DNA of 64,000 bases, from positions 31,566,663 to 31,630,662 of the forward strand of contig CM076943.1 in assembly GCA_039566865.1 (NCBI GenBank), written 5' to 3'. The number at the start of each line of letters is the position of its first letter. Within the stretch, counting starts at the first letter, position 1. Origin of the DNA: Aurelia coerulea (taxonomy: Eukaryota > Cnidaria > Scyphozoa > Semaeostomeae > Ulmaridae). Position numbers and translations under genes: made by a program. Below are positions 24,001 to 37,600 of the stretch, in pieces. Under the pieces are notes generated by a model. It saw nothing but the letters and a program-made list of their open reading frames with translations. It was not told where the DNA came from and searched no databases.

Positions 24001-25660
24001 TCCTTATAGCATGCAGTATACAACTATTAGTTGGTTTTCTTATATCAAATTTAGTTTTTGACTTACATCATGAGTTTACTTTGCTAAGGTTAATCCTGGT
24101 TGCCATAGCAACGACAATCTATTTTGAGACAAAAAAAGTAATAGTTGTATAGCTGCATGCTATAGCAATATCTCTGCAGAGATTCAGCTACTTCTGACCA
24201 GTTTTAAGCAATAATTTTGTGGGGGGCAGGCAGCTAGTTAAAATTTGAGCTGCATCAATGCATTTTTTGGACACTTCCCACCCAAAAATTGGTAAAATAT
24301 ATCAAACCTTACAAATTCCCCCCAAGTAGTCAAATCTTTGCAGAATTGAATAATACCAAGCTTTTGTGGTTGCTTGATCTCAGTATTTCAAAAATAGATC
24401 CAAACCATGCTATTATAGTTATTACTTTTTATGGTGAAGCTACCCCAAGCATTTAGCATCTTCCATAAATGGTGTGCCAAGATCTTCCTTTACTTGTTCT
24501 GATCATATTCCATTTGCTTTCGTACTGACTTTTGTCACTGCATGTCTTTCAAAGATCATAACCTTGGTGTTTCTCGCATTCAACTCCATGCCATAATCGT
24601 TGCAACTTTCATTTATCTTACTTATCATTCTCTGCAAATTCTCATCTGTTCTACCGGGTGTCCCAAAAAAATGTATACCGATTTGGTTGACTCCAGCGAT
24701 GTGAATTTAGCTTTAATCAATGACTAATCACTCTCAAAATGTTCTTCGATAGTTAACTTGAACACAGATACCTCGTTTGCTGGTATTGGTGCTTTGAGAC
24801 CAGAGAGATCAATCTTGAAAGCTCAAATTTGCGTCCAGTTGCAAAATTCCTGAAGCACATCGCAATTAAGAATTGAAATTAATGACAAATTAAGAAACTT
24901 CCCAATGGGTGATTGGGGGCTACTTCTGGAAAACAGAATAACACAAGATCTAATATTGTTCAAATTTTATCAAGGCTATCGTTGATTTATATGCTGTGCC
25001 TTAAGAAATTGCTTAGGCCAAAAGGCTAAAGCTCTGGTTTGCAGGACGAGGCAAATTTGAGCTTTCAAGCTTAAGCAAAGTACCAATATCAACAAATGAG
25101 GTATCTATATTCAAGTTAAATATCAAGAAAATTTTTAGAGCGATTAATCATTGATGGAAACTACATTCAAGCGCTGAAGTCAACCAAGTCCGTATACATT
25201 TTCTTGGGACACCCGGTAGCTAGTAATACATTGGTGTCATCAGCAAACGTTATGTTATTGGTAATCTTTCCATTCACTTCCATACCAGATTCATCTAGTA
25301 GGGCTTCCTTTATCAATTCGTTGTTGTGAACACAGAAATTCTAAAACTCAATAGAATTAATATCTCTTCTCGTGGCACGTCATATTTTGCCAACATTTGA
25401 ATTGGTTTAACCATGGTTCACTTTTTCAAATGCTTTTGAAACCATGAATGAAAAAAAAGCTGAAGACATTTCAAGTTAATTCTCTAGTTCTTAACATAAT
25501 GTTAAGATGTTTCATTGATAATTCGATACGCACCGATCAAGTCTTCTTGCAGCTAAAGCCACAGCAGCTCCTGACTCCGCCAGTTTCTTAGCAACGGCAG
25601 CTCCAATTCCACTTGACGCACCAGTTACAATTGCAACTCTGCCAGTCAATTGTTTATTTT
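15086..25660 (-). CDS. C-terminal SDR reductase (R2) domain exons
   Basis: Seven exons encode a complete classical short-chain dehydrogenase of about 250 residues. It opens [20 protein letters not shown] (TGxxxGIG cofactor loop) and continues [14 protein letters not shown], where the Arg pair after the second strand favours NADPH. Then come [11 protein letters not shown], the catalytic Asn in VDVNCK, the catalytic Ser in [12 protein letters not shown] and the YSGSK active site in [20 protein letters not shown], then IQPGDVRTEL. A short exon at 16889-16932 (14 codons) is needed to keep frame. The end is [11 protein letters not shown] and a stop at 15086-15088. It resembles the YdfG-like R2 of fungal ATRR. 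Read alone it could be taken for a separate SDR gene, but no Met start precedes [10 protein letters not shown] and the upstream phase fits R1. The usual NNAG is CCAG here. Confidence 0.88.
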
Positions 25661-28600
25661 CTTGAAGTAGAAAGTATTATTGAAAGATACCTTATGGAGA
25701 ATATCAAACAGAAAAAATTGAAGCACGGCAGCAATTTTATCGTTGAAACTAGAGGGGATTCCTATTGGTCATTTGAGGAAAACATAGGATTGAAAATGAG
25801 ATAACTAAATTTTCTATGTGTGTTGGAGAATCGTGTCAATAAATAATAGCAAAATTGAGAGAACGAGTCCGAACTCGAGAAGCCTTGAAAAGCTCCTGCT
25901 CTTTCGATTGGCTCAGGATGCCAAATGATTGTTCAAGCAATTAATCAAGATATAGATTCTGTCGGTTTATTGTTATTTCTGGAAGTAGAAAATGATTCTG
26001 AAAACATCAAATTTATAAAAAATTGAATAACTTTGCCAATTTTTCATGGAAACCAAACGGGCCTTCTGTCGTTTGCGTGAGAAGAATTGGCTTTTTAAAA
26101 TGAAATACGTCAATTCCCCTGCGTGTTGGAGACAACGTGACGGGAATTGTTGGAGACTCGCTTCAATAAAGTACAAGTACCGGGTGAGTAAAAAAATACA
26201 CCCGCTGGTTGAAAAATACTGCTCCCGGGATATCAAAGTAATAACATTGAAAACTGTCCTGTTTTATTGCCGATATGTTCAATAAGGTTAAGTAATTGTC
26301 CCAGCTTAATCGGCCATTCCTTCCCGTAGGTATGGGAGATTTTCTGCTGAAAACTCCTTTCGAAAACCTGCAAGAACAAATCTGGAAATGAGCACAATTT
26401 CCTTGCTTTTCCTTCCTAACAATAATGACTCTTACGTGTATTCGTGTATTTCGTCGTCCTGAGAGAATGGAATCTCCCTGAATAAGTCATTCATACCACG
26501 GGGGAGACTTGAGCATCCTCTCAAGAGGATAGTACGTGCTATAGCGTGGAGCGCGTTCAAGTCATTGCTATACGGTAAATACTAAAAACATTTGTTCGTG
26601 AATTTAGCACGTTTTTGAAGGGTTCTCGAAAAGGACTTTCTCGAAAAATCCCGTGAAAAATCTGAACGGAGTGACCGGTTTCAACTAATAAAAGTTCTAA
26701 AAATAATTAAATATGTTGACTATTGAATCAGATACAGCAAAATATCGTTGAATCTATCTTTAGGGATCAGTTGCCTTTCAAACGGCGGCAGTTTTCTGAC
26801 TCAACTGGTATAAAAACTGACCATTTAATGCGATTGTCGAGGTTCAAGTTCAACCCAAAAGGCTTGACTCTCTGCAAAATACACACTAATATAGCAATGA
26901 CTAATTTACTAAAATGTAAACCATAATTACCAGTTTTTGGAGCCTTTGGTTTTTCGATGACATCTCTTGCAGCCATGCAGTTCATGTAATGCTGAAACGT
27001 TGCGAATTCAGTGACTGGGTATGTCATTTGGAGCGTTTCAAGAACTTTCTTGAACTTTTCATTGGAATAAGTGCTCATCTTTGAGAAGAATCCTTCATCC
27101 CTGATTTAATAGAAAAGAAACAAATATCTTTCTTGTTGGATAAGGATATATGAACAATATGGGGCTTATGTGTTTCATTGCCTTTTCTCAGGAAGTGTAA
27201 GCTCGGGAAAAATAATTCAATTCCAACTGATCTTTATCTTGTTAAAGTAGAGAGGCAAAAGTAGTTGTTAAAACAATTGAAATCGGCCATGCTGTTGCAA
27301 CGTTTTGAAACCAGTTTCGCGTAGAACAATTTGCAAATAATGCTTGAAAAGGACTTAAATTGACGGCCAAGTTTCTTTTGTATCACATTTGAATTAGACG
27401 AATGATTTTTGTAGCTGTGCTAAATATATTAGTCACTTTCTTTTTACCCTCTGTCAGGGTTTATTGGGGGCTCTGCCTTGAACGAAAACATCTGACGCGA
27501 ATTACTGAGCTCAACCAACAGCGTGACAAAATTAGGTCAGTTTGAGCGCAGGTAGCTGGGACAATTAGTATAAAATTGATAAATACTTGTCTTTTTATTT
27601 GAGTGTTTGGCAAATTTAGTCTGGATTAGGCCTAACAATTCACGCACTCTATCACCGAAGAAAGCCTCCCATTTCTGGACATCCTCCTCAGCATCTCTGA
27701 TGACCAAATCTTCACGTCTATCTTCTACAAAGCTACAGATTCCCATTGCCTCCTTAACTACGAATCATCACATCCGAAGAAATGCAAAGACTCCATCCCT
27801 TACTCGCAACTCCGCCGTCTCCGCCGTATTTGTTCTAATGATGATGATTTCAGTTTAAAAGCAGAGGAAATGTCTTCTTTCTTCAAACAAAACAAGTACC
27901 CTGACCAAATCACCCAAGCATCTTTCAATAAAGTTAAGAATCTTTCTCAAGACGAAGCCCTCCAACCTTCTAACAACGAAAACAGCAACAACCGCATTCC
28001 TTTCACCCTGACCTACCACCCTTTTAACAACAATGTAAAGAACATAATTTACAGCAACTTCAACATTCTAACCAACTACACAGAAACAAAGAACATCTTC
28101 ATTGCACCTCCACTTATGGCTTTTCACAGAGACAAGAATTTAAAGAACTCCCTAGTCAAAACCAACATAGCAACCTCACAACTGCCTGGTATTTTCCCTT
28201 GCCAACATCGCCTCTGTCAGACCTGCACCCACATCAACCAATCGACCACTATCACCAACCAAAACCGAACCTTCAATATCAGATCTAACTTTACCTGTTC
28301 ATCATCCTGCGTTATCTATTGCATCATCTGCACCAAATGTCAATCTTTCTACATCGGCGAAACCTCCCGACAAATCAACAACCGTTTTGGGAACATAAAC
28401 GTAATGTAAGAAACAAGATCCACCTCGATGAAAACCATGAAAACGATCCAGACAGCAACATATCCAAACATTACAACTCAGCCAACCATTCAACTGCCGA
28501 CATGTCCATTCTTGGCTTATTATATGCACCTCAAGACACCACCAAACGCAAGACCTTGGAGAAACGCTTAATTTTTAACTTAAAAACTCTTTATCCTAAT

Positions 28601-31600
28601 GGACTAAATAAGCAATTTACTTATCTGCAATAGGTCCTTCCTTACTCTTTTCTCACATTCCTCCTATTCCCCATTCCCTATTTACGCTACGTCACGTCGC
28701 ATCTCGCATTCCTTCCTATTTGTCGAATCTTCTCTTCTCTTTGCTCGGCTCGATTGATTTCGAGTCACTTGATAACGAGTATATGCTAGACTGATGATAT
28801 GGTCGTAGTTATCGCTATTGAAATACTGCCGGACGCTCCTAACTACGACTCATAATCAAAGGCCATTATTTTGAAATGACTATTACTGCCTCGTTTCGAT
28901 AAGGGCCTTGGCAGAAAAGCACAAACATTTATAGTTTTCAAATGAAACACATTGATTTGAAAACTTCACAATAAATCAGTTAATACTTAGCGAAAGCAGC
29001 AAAATAGTACCTACGTACAAAATTTGATTTTGTCGCCAACTGTTTTCATGGTATTCTTGTTCGTAAGACTTTGTTCTGTCCGGCCAAGCTCCTTGAAACT
29101 CTGCTTTGAGCTTCGAGTTTCCGTTGGTCAACATCAATCAATCGAATTTGCAGAGATTCTAATGGCGTTGTATTTGGTTGTATACTTTGTACATGACTGT
29201 GTATTGCAACCTCGTTCCCAAGGGCTTTCAAAAGTGAAAAAAGTCAGTCCAAAAATATTGCCGTAATAGCATAGCTCTCATTCGGATTAACCGCTGACCA
29301 AGCGGCCTGCATAAAGTTTGAGCCTCGTATGCATGAACGCACGAGGGCTACTTTTTGCATTTTCTTGATTTTGCGCCTTCACCGATTGGTTTCAAAGATT
29401 CACCAGCAAGAAAAGGATGCCAATGAAGATTTAATGACAGCTAAACAATCTCGAGATCAAGATTAAACACTTAGGAGCGACACTACTGAAAGTACGTTCT
29501 TTATATCAACTTTCAAACAATTTTTTGATATATTTACTCAGCATCAATGAGACATGGCTTCCAGGTCTTTCAAGTGAAACAGTGCGATCAGTCTGAAAAA
29601 AATATATTTTTGAAGGGGATCGTCTGGCTCATACTGAAAGAACTTTTTACAGTAAACAGACAATAAATCGCAACTTGCAACTGCGAAAACCACTTTTCAA
29701 AAACTCTGGTTTTTGAAATGTGGCGATATTTTAAAAACTTTGAAAGAAAGGCATGAAGCGGGAAATGGCTTCGAAGAGAAACATAACAATCTGTCTGAAA
29801 AAATATATTTTTGAAGGGGATCGTCTCGCTCATACTGAAAGAAATTTTTACAGTAAATAGACGAAAAATTGCACAATGCAACTGCGAAAACCGCTTTTCA
29901 AAAACTCTGGTTTCAGGAATGTGGCGATATTTTAAATACCTTGATAGGATTGGCATGGAGCCGATAATGATTTCGAAGGGAAATATTGATAGCCCAGAAC
30001 AATAGACCTGGAAAAGGTTATTTTTGAAGAGGATTGCCCCGCTCATACTTAACGAATTTTGTACAGTAAATAAACAACGAATTGCATAATGTGAATGCGA
30101 AAACCGCTTTTCAAAAACTCTGGTTTTAGGAATGTGGCGATATTTTAAAAACCTTGATAGGATTGGCATGGAGCCGATAATGATTTCGAAGGGAATATTG
30201 ATAGCCCAGAACAATAGACCTGGAAAAGGTTATTTTTGAAGAGGATTGCTCCGCTCATACTTAACGAATTTTTTACAGTAAATAAACAACAAATTGCATA
30301 ATGCAACTGCGAAAACCGCTTTTCAAAAACTCTGGTTTTAGAAATGTAGCAATATTTCAAAAACGTCATAAGAAGAGGCATGGAGCGGAAAATGGCTTCG
30401 AAGAAAAACATTGGAAGGCCAGAACAATTGGTTTGGAAAAAGTTGGTTTTGAAGAAAATCGCCTGGCTCATACTTAACGATTTTTTTACAGTAAATAAAC
30501 AACGAATTGCATTATATAACTGCGAAAACCACTTTTCAAAAACTCTGGTTTTAAAAAAGTGTTGATATTTTAAAAACCTTGATAGGATTGGCATGGAGCC
30601 GATAATGATTTCGAAGGGAAATATTGATAGCCCAGAACAATAGACCTGGAAAAGGTTATTTTTGAAGAGGATTGCCCCGCTCATACTTAACAAATTTTTT
30701 ACAGTAAATAGACAACGAATTGCAGAATGTAACTGCGAAAACCGTTTTTCGAAAACTCTGGTTTTAGAAATGTGACCATATTTTGAAAACTTCACGAGAA
30801 GAGGCATTGAGAGGAAAATTAGCTCGAAGGGGAACATTGGAAGGCCTTCACAATCGGTCTGCAAAAAGTTGGTTTTGAAGAAAATCGCCTGGCTCATACT
30901 TAACGAATTTTTTACCGTAAATAGACAACGAATTGCAGAATGTAACTGCGAAGACTGTTTTTCGAAAACTCTGGTTTTAGAAATGTGACGATATTTTGAA
31001 AACTTCACAAGAAGAGGCATTGAGAGGAAAATTAGCTCGAAGGGAAACATTGCAAGGCCTTCACAATCGGTCTGCAAAAAGTTGGTTTTGAAGAAAATCG
31101 CCTGGCTCATACTTAACGACTTTTTTACAGTAAATAGACAACGAATTGCAGAATGTAACTGCGAAAACCATATTTCGAAAACTCTGGTTTTAGAAATGTG
31201 ACGATATTTTGAAAACTTCACGAGAAGAGGCATTGAGAGGAAAATTAGCTTGAAGGGAAACATTGGAAGGCCTTCACAATCGGTCTGGATAAAGTTGCTT
31301 TTGAAGAAAATCACCTGGTTCATACTTAACGAATTTTTTACAGTAAATAGACAGCAAACTGCATAATGTAACTGCGAAAACGGCTTTTCAAAAACTCTGG
31401 TTTTAGAAGTGTGGCAAAGTTAAAAGTGCGACTGTGGCTTTCGAAGTTTTCTCTTCTGTATTATTTACAATTGCACCAAAATTTTACCGAAATTGTTTAA
31501 CTTCACCACATTTCGAAAACCAGAGTTTTTGAAAAGCGGTTTTTGCAGTTGCATTATGCAATTCGTTGTTTATTTACTGTAAAAAATTCGTTAAGTATGA

Positions 31601-34600
31601 GCCAGGCATTTCTCTTCAAAAACAACTTTTTCCAGACCGATTGTTGAGGCCTTGCAATGTTTCCGTTCGAACTAATTTTCCTCTCAATGCCTCTTCTCGT
31701 GAAGTTTTCAAAATATGGTCACATTTCTAAAACCAGAGTTTTCGAAAAACGGTTCTCGTAGTTACATTCTGCAATTCGTTGTCTATTTACTGTAAAAAAT
31801 TCGTTGAGTATGGGCGGGGTAATCCACCTCAAAAATAACCTTTTCCAGGTCTATTGTTCTGGGCTATCAATATTTCCCTTCGAAATCATTATCGGCTCCA
31901 TGCCAATCCTATCAAGATATTTAAAATATCGCCACATTCCTAAAACCAGAGTTTTTGAAAAGCGGTTTTCGCAGTTGCATTGTGCAATTTTTCGTCTATT
32001 TACTCTAAAAATTTCTTTCAGTATGAGCGAGACGATCCCCTTCAAAAATATATTTTTTCAGACAGATTGTTATGTTTCTCTTCGAAGCCATTTCCCGCTT
32101 CATGCCTTTCTTTCAAAGTTTCTAAAATATCGCCACATTTCAAAAACCAGAGTTTTTGAAAAGTGGTTTTCGCAGTTGCAATTTGCGATTTATTGTCTAT
32201 TTACTGTAAAAAGTTCTTTCAGTATGAGCGGGGCAATCCTCTTCAAAAATAACCTTTTCCAGGTCTATTGTTCTGGGCTATAGAATTTCCCTTCGAAATC
32301 ATTATCGGCTACATCCAATCCTATGAGGGTTTTTAAAATATCGCCACTTTTTTAAAACCAGAGTTTTTGAAAAGTGGTTTTCGCAGTTACATGATGCAAT
32401 TCGTTGTCTATTTACTAAGTAAATAAAGAATGTCAATGTCTTATCGGTGGGGATCTCCTGAATCTTATTAAACATTTTGTTTCAAATTCCTACACAAAAA
32501 GGGGCAAACTTGAGATGTTTGGGAGGGGGAAACTGCCCCTCAATTCTCGCCAAAAAGGCGGAATATGTAGTAGCAAATACGATGGATTTCTTGGCGATTT
32601 CAGGCCTGAGTTGGAAACTTTACTATTCTCTCTTCCCAGCGATTTGAAATTGAATCTCCTTCACCCTACTCTAGTTTCTTGATTGTTTTGGTTAATCTGA
32701 GAGTTTTCTAAAACTTTCTATGAAAAATACGTGCAGTCCTTGTGCAGTATTGGAATGATCTGCAAGGACCAAGAAGGTCTTTTTGTGAAGGCTCTGTGAA
32801 ACCTTTTAGCAACATGCATTTTGATCACCAAGCTAGGGATATTTGTATGACTGTATCAGCCGACCTCGGATGGAGGCGGAGCTCTTGAAAAACAAAAAAA
32901 CTGTTGTAGATTAGATAATAGGGAATGTCGAAAAGATTGACATGTTTCTCAAAGTTGGATTGTATCCATGTTGAAGTGTTTTTTGAAGCAGTCATCGACG
33001 AAGACGAAGACTTGTTCGCGTACATAAACAGAACTTTATAGCCATTGTTTTGGTCCAAAAGCACTGTCGTTGTCGTCTGTGTTTCATCGGGCCGTGCACT
33101 GCAATGGCTTCACCCAAAAGTACCTGCTAAACTCGCTTTTATTCCAGCAAAAGACAGCGTCGTATCAGAAGCTCAACAGGGGAAATAAATTCTAACAAAG
33201 TTTTTAGCAGTAGCCTAGTGAGCCTTTCTCGTTTCTTACCGACAATGCCGCATGTCCCTAATTAATTACTGCCCCTTGCCTTCCCCCAATTGGCCTACCT
33301 TTGTTAAGTCTTAAAAAATTTGAAGTTCCCCTTTTGGACGAGCAGCACAAATCTTCTCTTGCTTGCGGCACAATATGTTGTAAAGTTTGGATGCAAAAGT
33401 CAGAAGACTCCTCCGTTTGAGTCGGGCATATCTTTCAACACTTTTATCCATAAATGCAGCAACTGGCAGTACAACGTTATTGGCGTTTTCACTCTCCTTT
33501 CTGATCCAAAACTTTGCTTAGGCCAAAAGACGCACAGCGAAGATGGTGGTTACGTGATTGCCCACCGACATCCCTTAAGATCTCTGCGCATGCTCATGCG
33601 AATGAGAGCTATGCTTTGCCGTAATATTATGAGTCCCAGTAAGAGCGGTCTCGGTCTGGCGTATAGTCTCGTTTTGGATAGCGATTACTGGGACTCCTCG
33701 TAATCAGTCTAAGTATATGCTCGAAGCGTCGTGTTTTAAACATCTAAGCTATTTTTGGTACTTAAATCATTTATATAATTCATTACTGTGGATTAGGCCA
33801 ACCACGATGTTTTTACATAACCAGTTCCAGCTCGATTACGGGGAGAATGGTAGTGGGCTAGATATTTTAATTTTGTGTGATCAACACAAAGACCCAAATT
33901 CAGTAAGTCTTCAGCCGCAAAGAGGAGTCATGGGTGAAAATTTTGAGGGCAACCGCGGAGGAACTACTGGCCGATGGAATGCAGAGTAACGCAAAGAAAT
34001 CGAGGAAGCTGTAACGGCATATGGAAACCTGCAGACTTTTGTCTTTTTCTCTCATATTCATTTCTTTAGAGACCGGAACGGCTTATATCAAAACATCGTG
34101 GTTGGCCTAATCCAGACAAAATTTTGGCAAACACTGAAGTGAAAAGAGAGATATTTAACAATTTTATACTAATTTCCCCTGCTACCTGTGGTCTGAGTTC
34201 GTCTTCATAAGCACAAAATTAAAATATCATCTATAATATCGATCAGTTGTTGATATACCAAGAAAATCAACCACCGTACAATTTTCAGAGACATAATGTG
34301 AGCTTACTTTGCCAAGGAATCAAGAAGCTGTACCAGCAGCTTTATGGAACTGTCTTTTCTCTTTTTGTTGCAGTCGTTGACACTAAAATAAGTAAAGGAA
34401 GGGACATTGATAATGACTTAGGTATATTCTTAGCAAAGTCAATGAGAGATAAACTGATTGAATGACATTTGGATAATAAAGTAATCGTTCACAAGACATA
34501 CCTTTTCTTCCAATCTTCATATGGCAGTATTTTCAGTGGGTAGCCATGCGTTGATATCCACTCTAAAATGAGTCTGCAAACGACGACGAAAAAATCAAGA

Positions 34601-37600
34601 ATGTTATAATGGCAACATGCCAGTTAAACATGGCTATGAATGCAAATTTTCTATCTAACGCGAAGCATAAAGATAATTTCTTCTACGAGAATCCCACAAG
34701 TGAAATAGGAACAAAGATACTTGCTTCCTGAAAGCCCTAATGTGGCTTAAAGCAATTTTTTTCTATTCAAATATAAAATTTTACAATAATCTTGCATTCT
34801 ACTATACCTATCTAAATTACTATATAACACTACAGGTACGATACCATGGAGGGCGAAATACAATTACTACTCTATGGCCAATATATAAAAACATGAAACA
34901 TTAAAACGTATACAGACACATTACGAAACAATTTAAGATTAATGGATACTATACTAGATTCTGTCTCAGATCAGATGTAAGGTCAGGGTTTAAGGTAACT
35001 CTGCTTTCCGCTCCAGTGAACAGCGAGATGCCGTTTCGCAAAACCACTCTCACCAGAAAGCAGTTAATTTCTCCCATATTATTCGGCCTATCGAAAAACG
35101 GAAAAAGGATGTTTTCAGTATAGTCTGGGCGATCGAAATATGTATAAATCGCAATGTTTCCGTCAACCGTGGCTTCGCAAATCCTTGCTCAAATCTTTTT
35201 GCTGATTTCAGAAAAGTGGATTTACCTCCAAAACTACTCGAAAAAGTTTCGATTTTTTTCACTCCATCTTTAGCTAAGTAGTTGATCTACAACTTTACCA
35301 AGTCTGATTGAAAAAGCTAGACTAGATTTCCTGCAATCGAATTTTACATCTCTGTTTACTTTTTGACATCGAAGGGGAAAAGGGTTGGTCAACAGTTTAG
35401 CCCATGCAGAACGATTTGAAGATTTGAACGCCCGTAGAATGTTTTTGCAAAAAATAGTTCTTGGTCTAAGATCTATGCTCATTGTGGACTCTAAAAGAAA
35501 TTGATAAGTCTCGAAAGACTCCCAAAGCATGGCTTCGTGAAGTTGCTGGTAAAAATCAGTAATTTTTAATCAATAGATGCAAATGATACTTTTACAAGCG
35601 CACTAAGGATGTCTTTTGAGACCTGCATATGGTATTCCCAAAAGATGGCGTTCATTTGTTTGCCAATGGAAAAACTTCTGAAAGTTATTTCAAGCCTGAG
35701 CTTCAGCAAGCGTGCTTCATAGCATGGTAATCTGTTGACCAAGGTTTCTCCATTTCGCTATCGAAAAGTAAACAAAAATACGAAAATCGATTGCAGGAAA
35801 TCTAGCCTAGCTTTTTCAATCAGACTTGGCAAAGTTGTAGATCAACAACCTAGCTAAAGATGGAACGAAAAAAATCGAACATTTTTCGAGTAGTTTTGGA
35901 GATAAATCCACTTTCCTGAAATTTGCAAAAAGATTTTAACTAGGATATGAGAAACCAGGGTTGACGGAAACATTGCAATTTAAACATCTTTCGATTGCCC
36001 AGATTGTACAGAACAAGATCATTTTTACCGCTTTTCGATAGACCGAATAATATTGGAGAAATTAACTGTTTTCTGAGGAGAGTGGTTTTGCGAAACGGCA
36101 TTTCGCTGTGCAATAGAGTGGAAAGCAGAGTTACCTTAAATGGGTTGAAAGATGCCACGAGTGCAAATCATTTAATTGTTGATTTAGGAAGGTAAAAATG
36201 GCCGACATTTGATGTGAAACAGAATTTACAAAGGAAAGAGCTATTTACGATAAAAGACCTGGTGGTTGCTTAGTACATAGCTGTAATCTCAATAGATTAA
36301 TCAAATCGACCAGTTTCGTGGATGAAGCGTAAAGTTAATTCGAGTAGATTTCTGTTCAACTCATCAGAAGGGTCTTGATCACCATACAATAAAAGATGCG
36401 TCAAAGAATCGTTTGAAAGATTGGTGATTTTTACAAATGGTCGTAATAATTCAACAATTCCAGCGAGAAGATTTTGTCGCTGAACATCAAAAGGGCAGAG
36501 CAACAAAAAGTGCTCAGTGTCCTTGTCCTCAATGCCATCGTTTGGGCACATTGGGTTTATTGTATCCCTAAAATTATGCTTGAATTTATGGAAATTTAAC
36601 TTAAAGCAATGATGATACAAATTAGAAAGGAACTAGAAATTTGTAAATAAGAAATATTTTACTGTTGATAGACAGCAAAGTTTCGGAAAGCTCTTAAATG
36701 CAAGGCTTTTCAGAACCAACACGTGACAGGCCGACCTTTCATGGTTAGTTTTGCATGAAAAATTAGAACCAAATTTCAATGTGATCAGTGCTTATCTCAA
36801 TAAGTTCCTGTAAAATTGATCGCCATTTGCAATTACTTTACATTTATCAATTTTAAGATGCAGAACTACTTTCATGATTAAACATTCATGATCTAGATTG
36901 CGATCATTAAATCTCATGTCTCCACATTGCAAATAATGAGCTGTTTGGCAGAGTGAGCAGGCCTGCATAAAATGACGTCATAAGTGTTTGAAACAAATCA
37001 TTAATACCAGGAAAATAGAATAAGTTACTTACTTTGAGTCGACTGGCTTAGAATTCATAATATGAAATACTTTCCCCAAAGACCATGATATTGCCTGAAA
37101 AATTAGCTATCATTATTTATTAATACTTGAATCTATTCCATATGCCGTGGTACCTGTAGTTCTCTTGGACAAGAAATAAATCTAAAGATCACAGGCTATG
37201 TGTTTAAAACACTTTAACCCTGATCCATCCCCCTCTGGAGGTATTATTTGGCGCGTTTTTAAACGATATCAGCTATGTCCCCCAACCTCCCTGACTTTTA
37301 TTAATTATCTATTAGCTACATTTTGATGAAACAATTTTTTGAACAATAGGGCTCACAGGTCACGTGACATGCCCATATCTAGAAGGAGGTAGCAGAATAA
37401 CCATCGTTTTCAATGATTTCATAAAAGATTTGATGGAATAATGAAGTATTATACAGCAACTGAACCAGCAAACAAAGGGCTTGAATGTGATACCGGAATT
37501 TCTGGAATTTGATAGCGGCATTTTTTGACAATGACGTCATTTTGGCCACAATTTTGGCCTAGTTAGCAATTTTTTTGAAATTGTTCAAACTTTTCTAATA

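Noticed and set aside
30145..31323. 392-codon frame as a repetitive-protein gene
   Set aside because: The unit length of 213 bp keeps any open frame open. Copies in both arms lose the frame at different points, and the structure is that of a foldback element.
31804..32283. Plus-strand 159-codon frame
   Set aside because: It is the inverted arm of the same foldback repeat.
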